DNA from: Loripinus fragilis
Lineage: Eukaryota; Mollusca; Bivalvia; Lucinida; Lucinidae
DNA length: 64,000 nucleotides
Assembly (NCBI GenBank): GCA_964019695.1
Contig: OZ026515.1
Span: 73,295,644-73,359,643 of the forward strand
Reading direction: 5' to 3'
This document shows, one piece after another, positions 1-10,600 of the stretch. The notes under the pieces were generated by a model. It was not told where the DNA came from, did not search any database, and worked only from the letters and a program-made list of their open reading frames with translations. A program made the translations under genes and the position numbers. The stretch's first letter is position 1, and the number at the start of each line of letters is the position of its first letter.

Positions 1-543
1 ATACATTATTTGACCTTGGGGTATTTGACCTTGACCCCAAGGTCAAGGTCACATGAAGTGTTGCCTAGTACCCTCAACATCATGTGACCTATGCAAAGGC
101 AAAATTTGAAGTTGCTACTTCCAAAACATTATGAGGAGATGTGTTTTCAAGCAAATACATTATTTGACCTTTGACCTTGACCTTGGGGTCAAGGTCACAC
201 GAAACGTTGCCCAGTACCATTGACATCATCTGACCTATGCACAGGCAAAATTTGAAGTTGCTACTTTGAAAAATTTATGAGATGCATTTACAAGAAAATA
301 AATTATTTGACCTTTGACCTTGACCTTGGGGTCAAGGTCACACAAAATGTCACCCAGTACCCTCTACATCATGTGATCTATGCACCTACAAAGTTTCAAG
401 TTGCTACGTCCAACGGTTTAGGAGAAGATACAATTACAAGAAACGTGACGGACGGACGGACAGACGCACGGACGGACGGACGACGGACCGACTTTGGTAC
501 GAAATTAATATACCCTATTTTTCTTACGAAAAAGCGGGTATAA
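1..543 (+). repeat. Tandem-core dispersed repeat (GACCTTGACC family)
   Basis: Three or more units of about 143-146 bases follow one another. Each contains the self-complementary motif GACCTTGGGGTCAAGGTC, then a conserved block ending TTTGAAGTTGCTAC. The last unit runs into a GACG/GGAC microsatellite (448-490) and ends in a hairpin at 509-542, with arms TATACCC...TTTTTC and GAAAAA...GGGTATA. The repeat enters from beyond the window's left edge. The same family recurs at 21750-22440 (inverted), 40490-40622 and 44342-45108. An open frame across 277-543 is only a translation of the repeat. The architecture of tandem core plus terminal hairpin resembles oyster pearl or Helentron-like non-autonomous elements; that link is inference. 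Confidence 0.85.
509..542 (+). repeat. Terminal hairpin of the tandem-core repeat
   Basis: TATACCC and TTTTTC on the left pair with GAAAAA and GGGTATA on the right around a TTAC loop. The hairpin marks the element's 3' boundary; unrelated sequence follows directly. Confidence 0.7.
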
Positions 544-1393
544 AAATCGACAGACAAAATAAATCACACCAATACAAGTTATAACAAATACAAACATTTG
601 AAATCACTATACTTAAATAATTTAAGCCTAGCGTTCTTTTTGTGGTACATAGGCAAACAGTGCAGACCCAGATCAGACGCCGCAAAATTTGGTATCCACT
701 GTTTGTTCTATTAGAATTTGAATAAAAATGAAAAAATACTAACCAACAACCCGTAAAACGGAAATTGACTGGTCCAATTGATAACAGTGGGACATTCCAT
801 TCGGCTTAAATTAATTGAAATAAGTGTATCATAATAACAAGCATGTTCTCTAAAAAGCAACACAAATTTGATAACGAACTCAACCAAATAGCATTCAAGA
901 TATAGATTCAAACATAACGTTTGAAACACTTTAAAAAACATTCCAAGTGTTAACTAACACCAAAGTTAGAAAATGTTAATACCAATCTAAATTCAAATTT
1001 TGATCAGCAAATTTCAATTAGCTGATAAGAAATTGAGTAAAATAGAAAATAGCTATGCTGAATTTGGTGCATATTCTGCTTAAGTTTGTCAATATCATTG
1101 TTTTAAGCAACATTTTATTAGGGCCATATCATTACACGTTGGTACTTATCGCATCTGTATAGTTCTACTTTATACATGCACGCTCAGCTATCTAGCGGGA
1201 ATAGAGACCGGACTATGGCTTAGGTATTCTTCTTTGTCCCTGCTTTTTGTAATTGAGCAGTGAAGGCTCTGACAAGACTGTGCATATGTGCACGTTCGTC
1301 TGAGTTTTCGAAGCTCACGTATGTGACAAACAATAAAAGTTCATGGCTCATTTCCCGTTTCCAAACGGTTTACGAGAAACAAACTGACCAGTA
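544..1393. other. Intergenic, AT-rich, no gene seen
   Basis: No coding region is recognised. The only structured piece is a short palindromic repeat at 652-706, starting GCAAACAGTGCAGACCCAG and ending in CACTGTTTG. It belongs to a family scattered through the window (for example 28545-28605, 48281-48342, 62851-62920). Confidence 0.6.
652..706. repeat. Short palindromic MITE-like repeat (CAAACAGTG family)
   Basis: The outer arms GCAAACAGTG and CACTGTTTG are complementary and flank a variable centre carrying CAGATCAGAC. Better preserved copies, such as 48281-48342, are nearly complete palindromes around a GCTC(N)GAGC core. Confidence 0.65.
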
Positions 1394-1605
1394 CTGTCCT
1401 GCCAGCCAAAATTGACAGTGACGTCATGTTTTGTTTGCAAAGTTATCAGGGACTCATAATCGATAGATCACTTTTGTATTAATCCTATCCTGCGGATAGG
1501 ATTAATACACAAGTTATCTATCGATTCACATTAGCTCAAGTTGAGTGTACAAGTAAATGTTTATTGCGTCACCGTCACTCTTGGTTGGCAAGACAGTAGC
1601 ATATA
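1394..1605. repeat. Foldback element with a 33-bp hairpin core
   Basis: The centre (1458-1526) is a hairpin with two 33-base arms that match at 31 positions around a TGC loop; the arms begin AATCGATAGAT. Outside it, TACTGTCCTGCCAGCCAA near 1396 is the imperfect inverse of TTGGTTGGCAAGACAGTA near 1582, giving a total span of about 210 bases. No coding potential is visible. It is most likely a small foldback or MITE. Confidence 0.7.
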
Positions 1606-1651
1606 CTAAATGTTTGAAGAGATTATACTTTGGTTGACTTTCTTAGGCTAT

Positions 1652-1756
1652 AGTGCGAATCATGTTTACTGTCGTCGCACTGGGCCCGGTCACCTGTTAA
1701 ACTAACGGTACCGGGAGCCAACTCACGACAGTAAACAAGAAACGGACTATAGTGTA
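1652..1756. repeat. Small foldback element
   Basis: GTTTACTGTCGT near 1673 and its inverse ACGACAGTAAAC near 1724 are exact. The outer arms GGCTATAGTGC and GGACTATAGT are also complementary. The GC-rich centre includes GGGCCCGG. Confidence 0.6.
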
Positions 1757-3399
1757 ATACTACCACCTAATATACAGAACCTCTGTAGACAAAAACACAC
1801 AACAGATTAATAATAAAAATGGCATAACTATAAGTATTGATCAGTACCGTTGGGATCTCTCCGTATTTACAAATTTCACTCACGCCCTAATGCTTTTCAA
1901 CAAGGTTTTTTTTTATAATCACACCTCCTTATAAACACATAACGAGAGAATAGCAAGCGAGCAATGCATTAGTCCAGTGCTCTAAGAGGTAACTCTTCAG
2001 CAGGAAGTTGACTGACATAAACCCACTCGGGGGCTCCGCCCCCTCGTTTGTTTATACACAAACCATTTTCTAAATATAACTTGACTGGTATTGAATCTGA
2101 TTTAGGTCATGCTCTAACTGGAAATACACTGCACAGCTAACTAAGAGCACGAATATGTCAGATTTCATTTACACCAGAGACATGTTGCTTCAGAACTAAA
2201 CAAGAAGAATTTTCAAGTAAATATACCAAATATATTCTGTAAGGGCCCATAAGAAGGACTGTGTGAAATGTCAGACGATTAACTGTATTTATTCAAAATT
2301 GTCAGACAGGTTGGTCTGATCAAACAGTGTAAACCCAGTTCAGTCGGCTCATCAAGGAACAGTTGGACCAGGATTACACCGTTTGTGATTAAAGCCCAAC
2401 TGTAGAGACCTTCAAATGCGAACCCGCAACGTATGTGCCTGCAAATCAGCCTTAAAAAGCTCATGCACAGCTGCCTTGTGGAGCTAAATATTGGTCGGAG
2501 CTTCATCTAATTCCCTACTTTGTATGTGTGAAGCAAAGGCTCTCGCATGCCTGGATTTGAAACTCAAATGTTCCTGTGTTTTGGGGTTAAATAATGAGTT
2601 AGCTTATCAGCAACATAGGAAGTGGGCTCAACGCCAATTAACTAATAATATGTGAAAATTTAAATATTTGTTTCTGGTTGTCCATTTTACAAAATATTTA
2701 GAAAATGTTTGTACTCGTAATCGATATACATACTAATGGGCTCTGCCCCCTTGTAAGTTTATATCAATTACGCTTACAAACAATATTCTTAATAAACTGG
2801 AAAAGCGGATCCTTCAGAAATAGAGAGAACCTACAAATTGAGAAAACTGCAGACTCGGTTTTATTGAGTCTGTTCATAAGAACTAATGGAATGTGCAACA
2901 ATTCTTACGCCCACTAGCACCGGCTTAAATATTACCTGCATGCTTATAGAATTTTGAGTTATAGCAGGATCCAGTTTTATAGCATCCTTTAAAGTTTCTG
3001 CTACCATAGCAACCATTGTTTTGTTTGGACATATGCAGTAAGTACAAATCAGGTTATATACACTCACTAGCTTTTATGGACGACACTTTTTTATTAATTT
3101 ATGGTTTAAAATTTTCGACATATGGTTTTCTTTTGTTTTAGTTGGCATGGCAATCAAAACATCTGTCGAGTTAAAACATGAATACAAAGAAAATATAAAA
3201 ACAAGCATAATCTCGTATTCCACTCTCTCTACATATCCCATCTTGTCATTCCAAGGGTTGCGATTCGCTATCTTAACAACAGCATCCCTGATAACAATTT
3301 TAATTTTAAAAGAGTTGAGCACAAAAATACAATTTATTGCATCCCGTGATAGTCCTCTACCATTTTTTTTTTGCTTGACCACTACTCTTATCTATATTA
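1757..3399. other. Intergenic, no gene seen; possible 3' flank of the neurotrophin-like gene
   Basis: Contains a GC-rich hairpin GGGGGCTCCGCCCCC near 2029, a related decayed copy near 2738, and a degraded CAAACAGTG palindrome at 2323-2392. Open frames of 60-100 codons occur between 2700 and 3400 on both strands but look random. On the minus strand an AATAAA hexamer (plus-strand TTTATT at 3333-3338) lies about 250 bases past the neurotrophin-like stop and could serve as its polyadenylation signal. Confidence 0.5.
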
Positions 3400-3600
3400 T
3401 ACCCATGGTTTAAAATAAACAGTCGATGGTGAGCAAGAAAAAGAATCTAGTATTCGTGAGAGGATGAGATAGAAAATTCAGTCCCTCGGGATCACCATTT
3501 TTTGTCACTCGGCAAGCCTCATGATGCCAAACGGTGATCCTCGGGACGTATTTTTCTATCCCAACCGCACTCGTGATAGATTCTTATAATACCCATGGTT
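3400..3600. mobile_element. Foldback insertion flanked by 13-bp direct repeats at the neurotrophin-like stop codon
   Basis: Arms of roughly 50 bases face each other: AAGAATCTAGTATTCGTGAG near 3445 and its imperfect inverse CTCGTGATAGATTCTT at 3569-3584. Inner parts GTCCCTCGGGATCACC and GGTGATCCTCGGGAC also pair. The same 13 bases, ATACCCATGGTTT, occur just outside both ends (about 3400-3412 and 3588-3600), as expected of a target-site duplication. The gene-side copy encodes the last residues (KPWV) of the neurotrophin-like protein. Confidence 0.65.
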
Positions 3601-4303
3601 TTCTTTCGCTTATGATGCAAGCACAACCAGAACGGACCTTAATCATACTCCAACCGGTGTAACCGTCTTTTATTACCCGTGCGGTAGTATAGGAATATTG
3701 TGTTTCACATGATGATCTATAAGTGTTCGACGCTACACCAAAGCAACTGCATCCCGCATCTTCGCAATATGATTCGTGGAATATCTGAGCGACTTCCAAG
3801 TCTGTCCCTCCTATGTCAGCCAGTGGGGTGACCTTGACCATGTCCCCGTATACATCCTCGGCTTCTTCTAAAGATATATACTGAGACTTTGTCTTACATG
3901 CTCGCCGTCGTTGGTAGTAGGTGCTTCCCTTACTAGCTGCACTTCGGTGATGCGAAGAATGATGGCGTGTCTTATGCTTTGAGGTTTTATTTCTGCGTTT
4001 GTTCGATGAGCGTTTTGTTCTTCGGTTTTGTTCCCTTGTTTCTAGCGACTGTGGGTCGTTCTTTATCACCTTTGCCCAAACAGATTCCTTTCTTCCTGTG
4101 TTTCGCTCCAGATTAAATGATTCATCTGGTCTCGTATACAGGTGGTTAATGCTCTTTTGTAGCATTGGGGATATGTCGACGTTGTGTACAAGCTTTTTAA
4201 TACCAGATGTGTTTGCTTGATGCAGCTTGTCAATATTTAGAAGGCCGTATGCTACCATCCATTGGCCAGCACAGAAAATGTGAGAGAAGACGGAGAATTT
4301 CAT
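3584..4303 (-). CDS. Neurotrophin-like (NGF-family) secreted cystine-knot growth factor precursor
   Basis: A 239-residue single open frame. Residues 1-22 are a weak hydrophobic signal-peptide candidate and residues 23-98 a pro-region. RTKR (95-98) followed by SS is a furin-type site, placed as in pro-NGF; further basic clusters lie at 102-104 and 132-134. Possible N-glycosylation sites are at 31 and 105. The C-terminal half carries Cys136, 180, 187, 199, 227 and 229. Their last spacings, 12-28-2, equal those of NGF, and GWSMIKVRSGCACII matches the conserved end of the fold. Cys185 is an extra cysteine. Neurotrophins act as dimers on Trk and p75 receptors, and molluscan members are known in Aplysia. 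An intronless coding region is typical. Spaetzle-like identity is less likely. The true N-terminus could lie in an upstream exon, since an acceptor abuts the ATG. Confidence 0.88.
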   Translation of the reverse strand: MKFSVFSHIFCAGQWMVAYGLLNIDKLHQANTSGIKKLVHNVDISPMLQKSINHLYTRPDESFNLERNTGRKESVWAKVIKNDPQSLETREQNRRTKRSSNKRRNKTSKHKTRHHSSHHRSAASKGSTYYQRRRACKTKSQYISLEEAEDVYGDMVKVTPLADIGGTDLEVAQIFHESYCEDAGCSCFGVASNTYRSSCETQYSYTTARVIKDGYTGWSMIKVRSGCACIISERKPWVL

Positions 4304-4336
4304 CTGTAGTGGAAGGTTTCTGAAAAAAGCATAACT
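4304..4336 (-). promoter_or_regulatory. Candidate splice acceptor upstream of the neurotrophin-like ORF
   Basis: Read on the minus strand, a pyrimidine run GCTTTTTTCAG ends at 4320, sixteen bases before the ATG, and a second CAG sits directly before the ATG. Either would join an upstream non-coding or signal-encoding exon to the coding exon, as in other neurotrophin genes. The upstream exon was not identified. Confidence 0.5.
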
Positions 4337-4670
4337 ATAACGTGAGCAACATGTTTATACCACTTACGAACAACAACGTCGGAGCTACACAGTCTGGCTC
4401 GCGTCATTGCTGTGCCAATTCGTATTACATTCAGTTGAAACCATTATACTGGTTTTAAAGGTATATAACTGCGTGAAATGTACACAGTATGGAGCATTGG
4501 CGCTTTTCACATGCTTCATATTTTGTACATTTTATGCGACTGTGCTCGTAAAATAGATTAATGACATGAATGAAGATATTTTTTTTGTTCTTTTAAGATA
4601 AAATACCCAGGTGTCAGAAGTGATCTTTTATACTAAGCATGTTATCAATTAATACTTGAGAGTCTGGATG
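4337..4670. other. 5' flank or intron of the neurotrophin-like gene, nothing identified
   Basis: AT-rich sequence with no recognisable promoter, repeat or second exon. Confidence 0.4.
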
Positions 4671-4680
4671 GGGGGGTCTG

Positions 4681-4945
4681 GTATTCACTATTCATTAAAA
4701 ATTTAGCCCATTATTCATCTCATTAAAATTTTGGGTTATTCATTAAAATAAGACCAATTATTCATTAAAAGTAAGAAAGGTGGCAAAGAAATCTGATTAT
4801 TTACTATTCATTATTCTTTCTTTAATTCATTAAAAAAATAGGAGTATTCGTTAATTTTTAGGCCCTCAATATTCACTATTCATTATTTTTTTGGCTCATT
4901 ATTCAGTATTCATTATAAAAAAGGGCCATTATTCACTAATCATTT
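4681..4945. repeat. ATTCATTA-rich simple repeat
   Basis: Degenerate runs of ATTCACTATTCATTA and ATTCATTAAAA recur about fifteen times with short unique spacers. It reads as an imperfect AT-rich minisatellite without coding content. Confidence 0.75.
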
Positions 4946-5436
4946 TACCCAATTAAGACCCTTAGACTTGAAAGTATTGATACATGAAGAGACCTGCTCT
5001 TCCACTGTAAAATTTCGTAGAAAGTCGTATAAGGGGGCGAAATTTCTTTAGTCCTGGATAGTGATTACTTATTTGAAGTAGACTGCTATGTTTTCTAAGG
5101 TGTTGTCCTTGATTTTATTTTTATCCAGCATTGCATATAAAATGTTTATTATATAAGCGTGGATGAATACCGGGAGATAGTTATGAGATTATTTAAGTCT
5201 TGTTTTATAAAAAAAGGACACAAGATTTTCATAAATGTCTCCTTTTGCAAAAAAAAAAATCTTCAGTTTTATATCATTGAGTAAACAGCATTTTAGTTTT
5301 CACATAATCAATAAATAATATTTCAAATAGTAGATAACTGCACCTATTAATGTTTTTTCTTAGAAATGAAGTTTGTTTTTCATCATAATAATCTCTATTG
5401 GAAAGAGGGAACACCATTCACTAGCCTACTCACTAT
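4946..5436. other. Intergenic, nothing identified
   Basis: AT-rich, with no gene or repeat boundary visible before the Penelope-like relic. Confidence 0.4.
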
Positions 5437-5781
5437 GTGAAGTCATCTTCTGGGGCCACTGTAAGACTGAGGCAGAACACAGACTGTAAAACAGAGAATG
5501 TTGTCTATCTGATCTCTTGCAGCAGTTGCAACAAACAGTATGTAGGAGAAACCAAAGGCCAAAGCAAACGTATGAATGGCAATCGTGATGACTGGACACA
5601 CCATAGTTTGAAAGATCACCAACAGCAGAACATTTGCAGATCATGACTTCCTGAGTCATGCCTCTGTCCGCTGCCTTGAACGCAACAGGAGTGGTTAGAT
5701 TCTACCAGGAAACTCCGAGAGAGCTACTGTATTCAGCGTCTGAACACTATGTGTGCATTTGGAATCAACAAGCGTGACTGA
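5437..5781 (+). pseudogene. Penelope-like retroelement relic, C-terminal GIY-YIG endonuclease region
   Basis: The first frame reads [19 protein letters not shown], the signature of the GIY-YIG domain in Penelope-like elements, followed by RMNGNRDD. It stops at 5644-5646. Homology resumes in other frames: ADHDFLSH, then WLDSTRKLRESYCIQRLNTM and GINKRD ending at TGA 5779-5781. The last block is the usual end of these proteins (W...RK.RES..I..L.T). At least two frameshifts and the absence of the reverse transcriptase show a dead 3' fragment. The family copies itself by target-primed reverse transcription. A GIY-YIG gene of another type is possible but fits less well. Confidence 0.8.
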
Positions 5782-6302
5782 CTATCTGGTCATATGGTAG
5801 AACACCTGGGGTGCTGTGTTGTTGCAGACGATCTTCCAGGAGCATAGACGCTTAGTTTCTAAAATTCTTAGCACTGTTTTTTTTATTTATATCCTTTTAT
5901 ATATATAGGAAGATTACACATTTCATGCTCAAGTGAGTGGAGTGTGATTTCTTTGAGATCCTCGGGGCCTGGCTTCGAGTTTATAAACTTTTTAATGCTC
6001 AACTCAGCTGAGCATGAAATTTCAACTGTTCATAAAACTAAAATGCTGAAAATAAAGACTGCACATGCTTTCAAGCTCTCAGATGTTGTATTTATCATTA
6101 AGAGCAGTTTGAATTTCATCCTCATTTATGAGCAAGGTAAATGTCATGCTCAGTTGAGTAGTGTACTAAAAAGTTGTATAACCGCAGAGCCTAGCCTCCA
6201 TAATTGCTGAAACTTTAAATGTGTATAACTACCTTCTTACATATTAGCATTTTTTTTGCTATGCTATGATAAGCCGTGTATTCAGATCAATAAGCTTTAA
6301 AT
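5782..6302. other. Intergenic with a hairpin around GCTCAACTCAGCTGAGC
   Basis: Likely includes the 3' tail of the Penelope-like fragment, with a T-rich run near 5877. Around 5997 TGCTCAACTCAGCTGAGCAT is nearly palindromic, and GCTCAAGTGAG and GCTCAGTTGAG variants occur nearby, suggesting a degraded dispersed repeat. The 88-codon frame here does not resemble a known protein. Confidence 0.45.
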
Positions 6303-7412
6303 TATTATAATCATGAACTATATTCAGAAAGATATATGACCACGTACCTTTGAACAGCTATTATAACGTCTCTGTATAATCATGAACTATATTCAGAAAT
6401 ATATATGGCCATGTACCTTTGAACTGCTATAACTTCTCTATATAATCATGAAACATATTCAGAAATCTATATGACCACGTACCTTTGAACTGCTATAACG
6501 TCTCTGTATAATCATGAAATACTTTCAGAAATCTATATGACCACGTACTTTTGAACTGCTATAACGTCTCTGTATAATCGTGAGATATATTCAGAAATCT
6601 ATATGACCACGTACCTTTGAACTGCTATAACATCTCTGCATAATCATGAAATATATATTCAGAAATCTATATGACCACGTATAACGTCTCTGCATAATCA
6701 TGAAATATATTCAGAAATCTATATGACCACGTACCTTTGAACTGCTATAACATCTCTGCATAATCATGAAATATATATTCAGAAATCTATATGACCACGT
6801 ATATCGTCTCTGCATAATCATGAAATATATTCAGAAATCTATATGACCACGTACCTTTGAACTGCTATAACATCTCTGCATAATCATGAAATATATATTC
6901 AGAAATCTATATGACCACGTATATCGTCTCTGCATAATCATGAAATATATTCAGAAATCTATATGACCACGTACCTTTGAACTGCTATAACATCTCTGCA
7001 TAATCATGAAATATATTCAGAAATCTATATGACCACGTACCTTTGAACTGCTATAACATCTCTGCATAATCATGAAATATATATTCAGAAATCTATATGA
7101 CCACGTATATCGTCTCTGCATAATCATGAAGTATATTCAGAAATCATTATGACCACGTACCTTTGAACTGCTTTAACGTCTCTGCATAATCATGAAATAT
7201 ATATTCAGAAATCTATATGACCACGTATATCGTCTCTGCATAATCATGAAATATATATTCAGAAATCTATATGACCACGTATATCGTCTCTGCATAATCA
7301 TGAAATATATTCAGAAATCTATGTGATCACGTATATCGTCTCTGCATAATCATGAAATACATTCAGAAATCTATGTGACCACGTACCTTTGAACTGCTTT
7401 AACGTCTCTGTG
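6303..7412 (+). repeat. Satellite array, 66-bp and 54-bp units in a 120-bp higher-order repeat
   Basis: The unit begins ATAATCATGAAATATATTCA and passes through GACCACGTACCTTTGAACTG. A long form (66 bases) alternates with a short form (54 bases) that replaces the CCTTTGAACTGCTATAA part with TATCG. From about 6600 to 7000 the pair repeats almost perfectly every 120 bases; the edges are more diverged. No spacers are unique, so this is not a CRISPR array. Confidence 0.9.
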
Positions 7413-10400
7413 ATCGTCTAGCAATTTCCCGCCATAGGTCTGTTTGATTATTGTTGTCGAGATGCTCGGTATTTATACGATGAATCTTCACACCTGATAT
7501 AGGAGACACCCAGAGAAATCTGTGAAAACCAATAGCTTGTGCGCTAGAATAAATGAGGTCGTTTTGTGCCAGTCAGTTTATCTGGTCTTTGTTTTTTAAT
7601 CAAACAAGGGGTCTTTTAAGAGGCATTTGCTTAACGATATATATCGCTGTCCACAGTTAACATTTTTAGTCAATACGAAGGGTGGTAAACTAATTCAAGT
7701 ATGAGACCCCAGGGGAGTCTGTGCCCCCTTGCTTAATAAAACATAATTCATGATCTCCCCAAATCCCTGAAAAGAAATTCCTCAGCTCCCTGAAAGTATT
7801 TTGCCCTTGCTCCCCAAATCGCTTAATTAAATCAGCTTCTCCCCAAATCCCCCAAAATATAAGCAAGTTCTCTCTAATAAAATGTATTTTCCTTCCGTAT
7901 ACCTAAAAACTATGAAGCTCACTGGTGCCCAACTCCGTCACAACGATTTTTGGATTTTCGCTTACAGGTTGTCACAAAACAATAAGGATAACAGAAGGGG
8001 ACAGTGAACGTATTTATAATTTTATCAGCTATAAATGTCAAATATAAGCTTTAATTGTTTAAAAACTGTCTGATGTATTTCCCACTTTGAATTTCTTACT
8101 TGTATATCGTTTCTAACTGAAAAAAGCAATACCAACATTACCGCTGCATGTTGTACAGAATTGTGACGGTTTGGACAGAGATCAGACTTTTGATGTCACT
8201 GTCTGTTTATGACAATGTCACAGCCTGGACTTTCATATAGCCACGGTCTGGTTAAGAGAGACACGGTATGGCTAAGACATTTTAACTGCAGAGTAAATGC
8301 ATTTTTTCACTACATATGCTTTATATTGTTCCTTTTTGTAGTTTTGAGTTGAATAACTCAGTACTATGAGTAAATAAATATTCATGAATAAAAAACTGTG
8401 TTGCACAATATAGAAGTAACGTCTTAACTGGCACAAACTAATGTATCAACAAGGCAAATCACATGCTGGTTATTTTTATAATTTTAGTTTTCATGTACAG
8501 TTTCTGAGACCTCACAAAAATGACGTCATCAAAAGCAACGAGCATAGAGGTAAACATAATTATGTAACATCAGAATGGCGTAAAATTTTGCTTTTTTTTG
8601 CTCGTTTTTAAAAGCTACATATTTCTCATGTTTTTGTGCATTCTCATGCATTTATGCGCTAAGACAGGTTATACAAAAACTGAAATTTTCAAAACGCTTT
8701 TTTGTCCTAAATTTTCCAGCAAAATTGACTTTATGAATAATCTGATCATAGCGATGAAACATGCTTTACTGCTACATTAACATTTTCTAGGTCCCTGTGG
8801 GTTGTCAAAACCGTTGCTTTACACGCTCAGGTTTCAGGCTTACAGCACCACAGATGACAATGCATAGAAAATCATGTTTGATCCCTATATAAGTTTACCT
8901 CACGTGAAATTCCATACAAACTTCCATAGACGAGTAACTGATATCGCCTCAGCAAATACTGCCACCCCCCACCCTCCCACCGAAAAGTACTGGACCCGTG
9001 CATACAAAAGATATATTTGATTCATTCATATAAATAGTTCAATTAGAAAATAAAGGAATAGCGTAAACAGTTCAGTTTTGCGGTATCAACCCAACTCACT
9101 GAGACATTCCAATGATTATCCACAAAATATTCGGTCCAACATGCACAGCTATTTACCTTCTTGGGATAAATATTAGTCTGGACTTTCATCTACTTCTCTG
9201 CAACATGTTCGCTATACGTGCAGCAGTGGCAGTTCGGCTGCTACCACATTGGATGTAAAATTACACTTTTTTACACTGTATGTAGTTATTACCTATTTTG
9301 ACCCCCTGCCAAAAAATCAGATGATTTATTGGCTGTGGCTAGCCTGCACTTTCTGGGCTGAATCATCTGAGCCTTCGCTGCTTACAGATATACCCTAAAT
9401 ACCAAATTCTCATGAGTAGAGTTGCCCAGATTTCAAAAAATTTCAGGCGATGAAAATGCCAGGATTTGAAATTCAAAGGTTGTGTGTTTTTGGTCAAAAA
9501 ATAAATTAACCCCTGAAGTGTCAATTACAACAAATGTCGTCTGCTCTTGTTGTCAGCTGAAATGGTTTAAAATATTTTGACCTAACAGGGTAGACTCAGA
9601 TCAGACTGCATCTACAACTTGCATTAGTCTGTTATGTAAGTACATGTAAATATATTATTATGCATCAGACATTTGACCTTTCAGCAGTGGATCAAAAAAA
9701 GGAAATAATACATACACTGTAAAAATTAAACTGCCACTACTACTATGTAACTTTTCCACTGCTTTAAAATCTAAGTTCTGTTTGATTGTTCTGGTCCAGA
9801 GATAACTACAACAATGACAGGTAGAAATGTTAAGCATGATGCAATCCTTGCTTTGCTTCATTATTAGGTTATATTTAGATTATTGCTTGTACAAACATTT
9901 ATAAATATTGTATCATTGGAAACTTATACATTTCCGCTAATTTCATTGTTCCATTATTAGTTAATTACCAAGACTGTTAGATCTAATTGTCATTCAGCAT
10001 TGATAAGTTAACCCTTAGAGCGCCTGCAAAAATGCATCTGAAATTGTTGTCTGATGCATTTTAGGTCAGGACAAGTACATTTCACAAGGTCCTTGCCTGA
10101 CAGGGCTAGTAGGTTAAAATGTTAACGTAGAGCCCTGATATAAATGAATAAAACAAACACTTTTATCTTCATCTAATATTTCTTTCATGTAAAAAGCCAA
10201 TTTCGGTCATAAATTTAGTGTAAAACCCCCTTGGACAGGATGTTAAAATAGACCCGTGACGAATCTCGATGTTTTTTCGGCGCCATTTTGAAAAAAAAAT
10301 CCTTTTAAAACAAGGCTTGTTTTTTTGAGCTGGCTTTTATCCAATGAGAACACAGCGTTATGGCATGCGCTATGCAAATTTTTGGTGCAGTATCAGACAG

Positions 10401-10600
10401 AAGATTGGTAGCACAAACAAATGGATAACTTAATTCTTTCTGCACAAGTGTCTGTCGGAAGAGCTGTAAAGCTGACGTAAAACGACCTGTCTGATGTACC
10501 CTGCCGTCCGATGAACCCCTGTTTTACTCTAACATTTGCAAAAGGTCCCAGAATGGTTAGGGCGGACCTGACATTTTCTTACGTTTTAAAGACGTACCTC
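7413..10600. other. Intergenic, no gene seen
   Basis: No convincing coding region. A CTCCCCAAATCCC motif recurs irregularly at 7750-7860. A CAGATCAGACTGC fragment of the palindromic family lies near 9598. A block near 10010 (TTAACCCTTAGAGCGCC, then TGCATCTGAAAT) has a relative near 28438, indicating another dispersed repeat. Frames of 60-67 codons here look random. Confidence 0.45.

Noticed and set aside
277..543. 88-codon open frame, plus strand
   Set aside because: It translates a tandem-core repeat and its GACG tail; other copies of the repeat do not keep the frame.
3147..3413. Overlapping open frames of 88 (plus) and 102 (minus) codons downstream of the neurotrophin-like gene
   Set aside because: No domain, no shared conservation, and position suggests 3' UTR or flank.
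6303..7412. Possible CRISPR-like array
   Set aside because: No unique spacers; variants are internal deletions of one unit, and the genome is eukaryotic.
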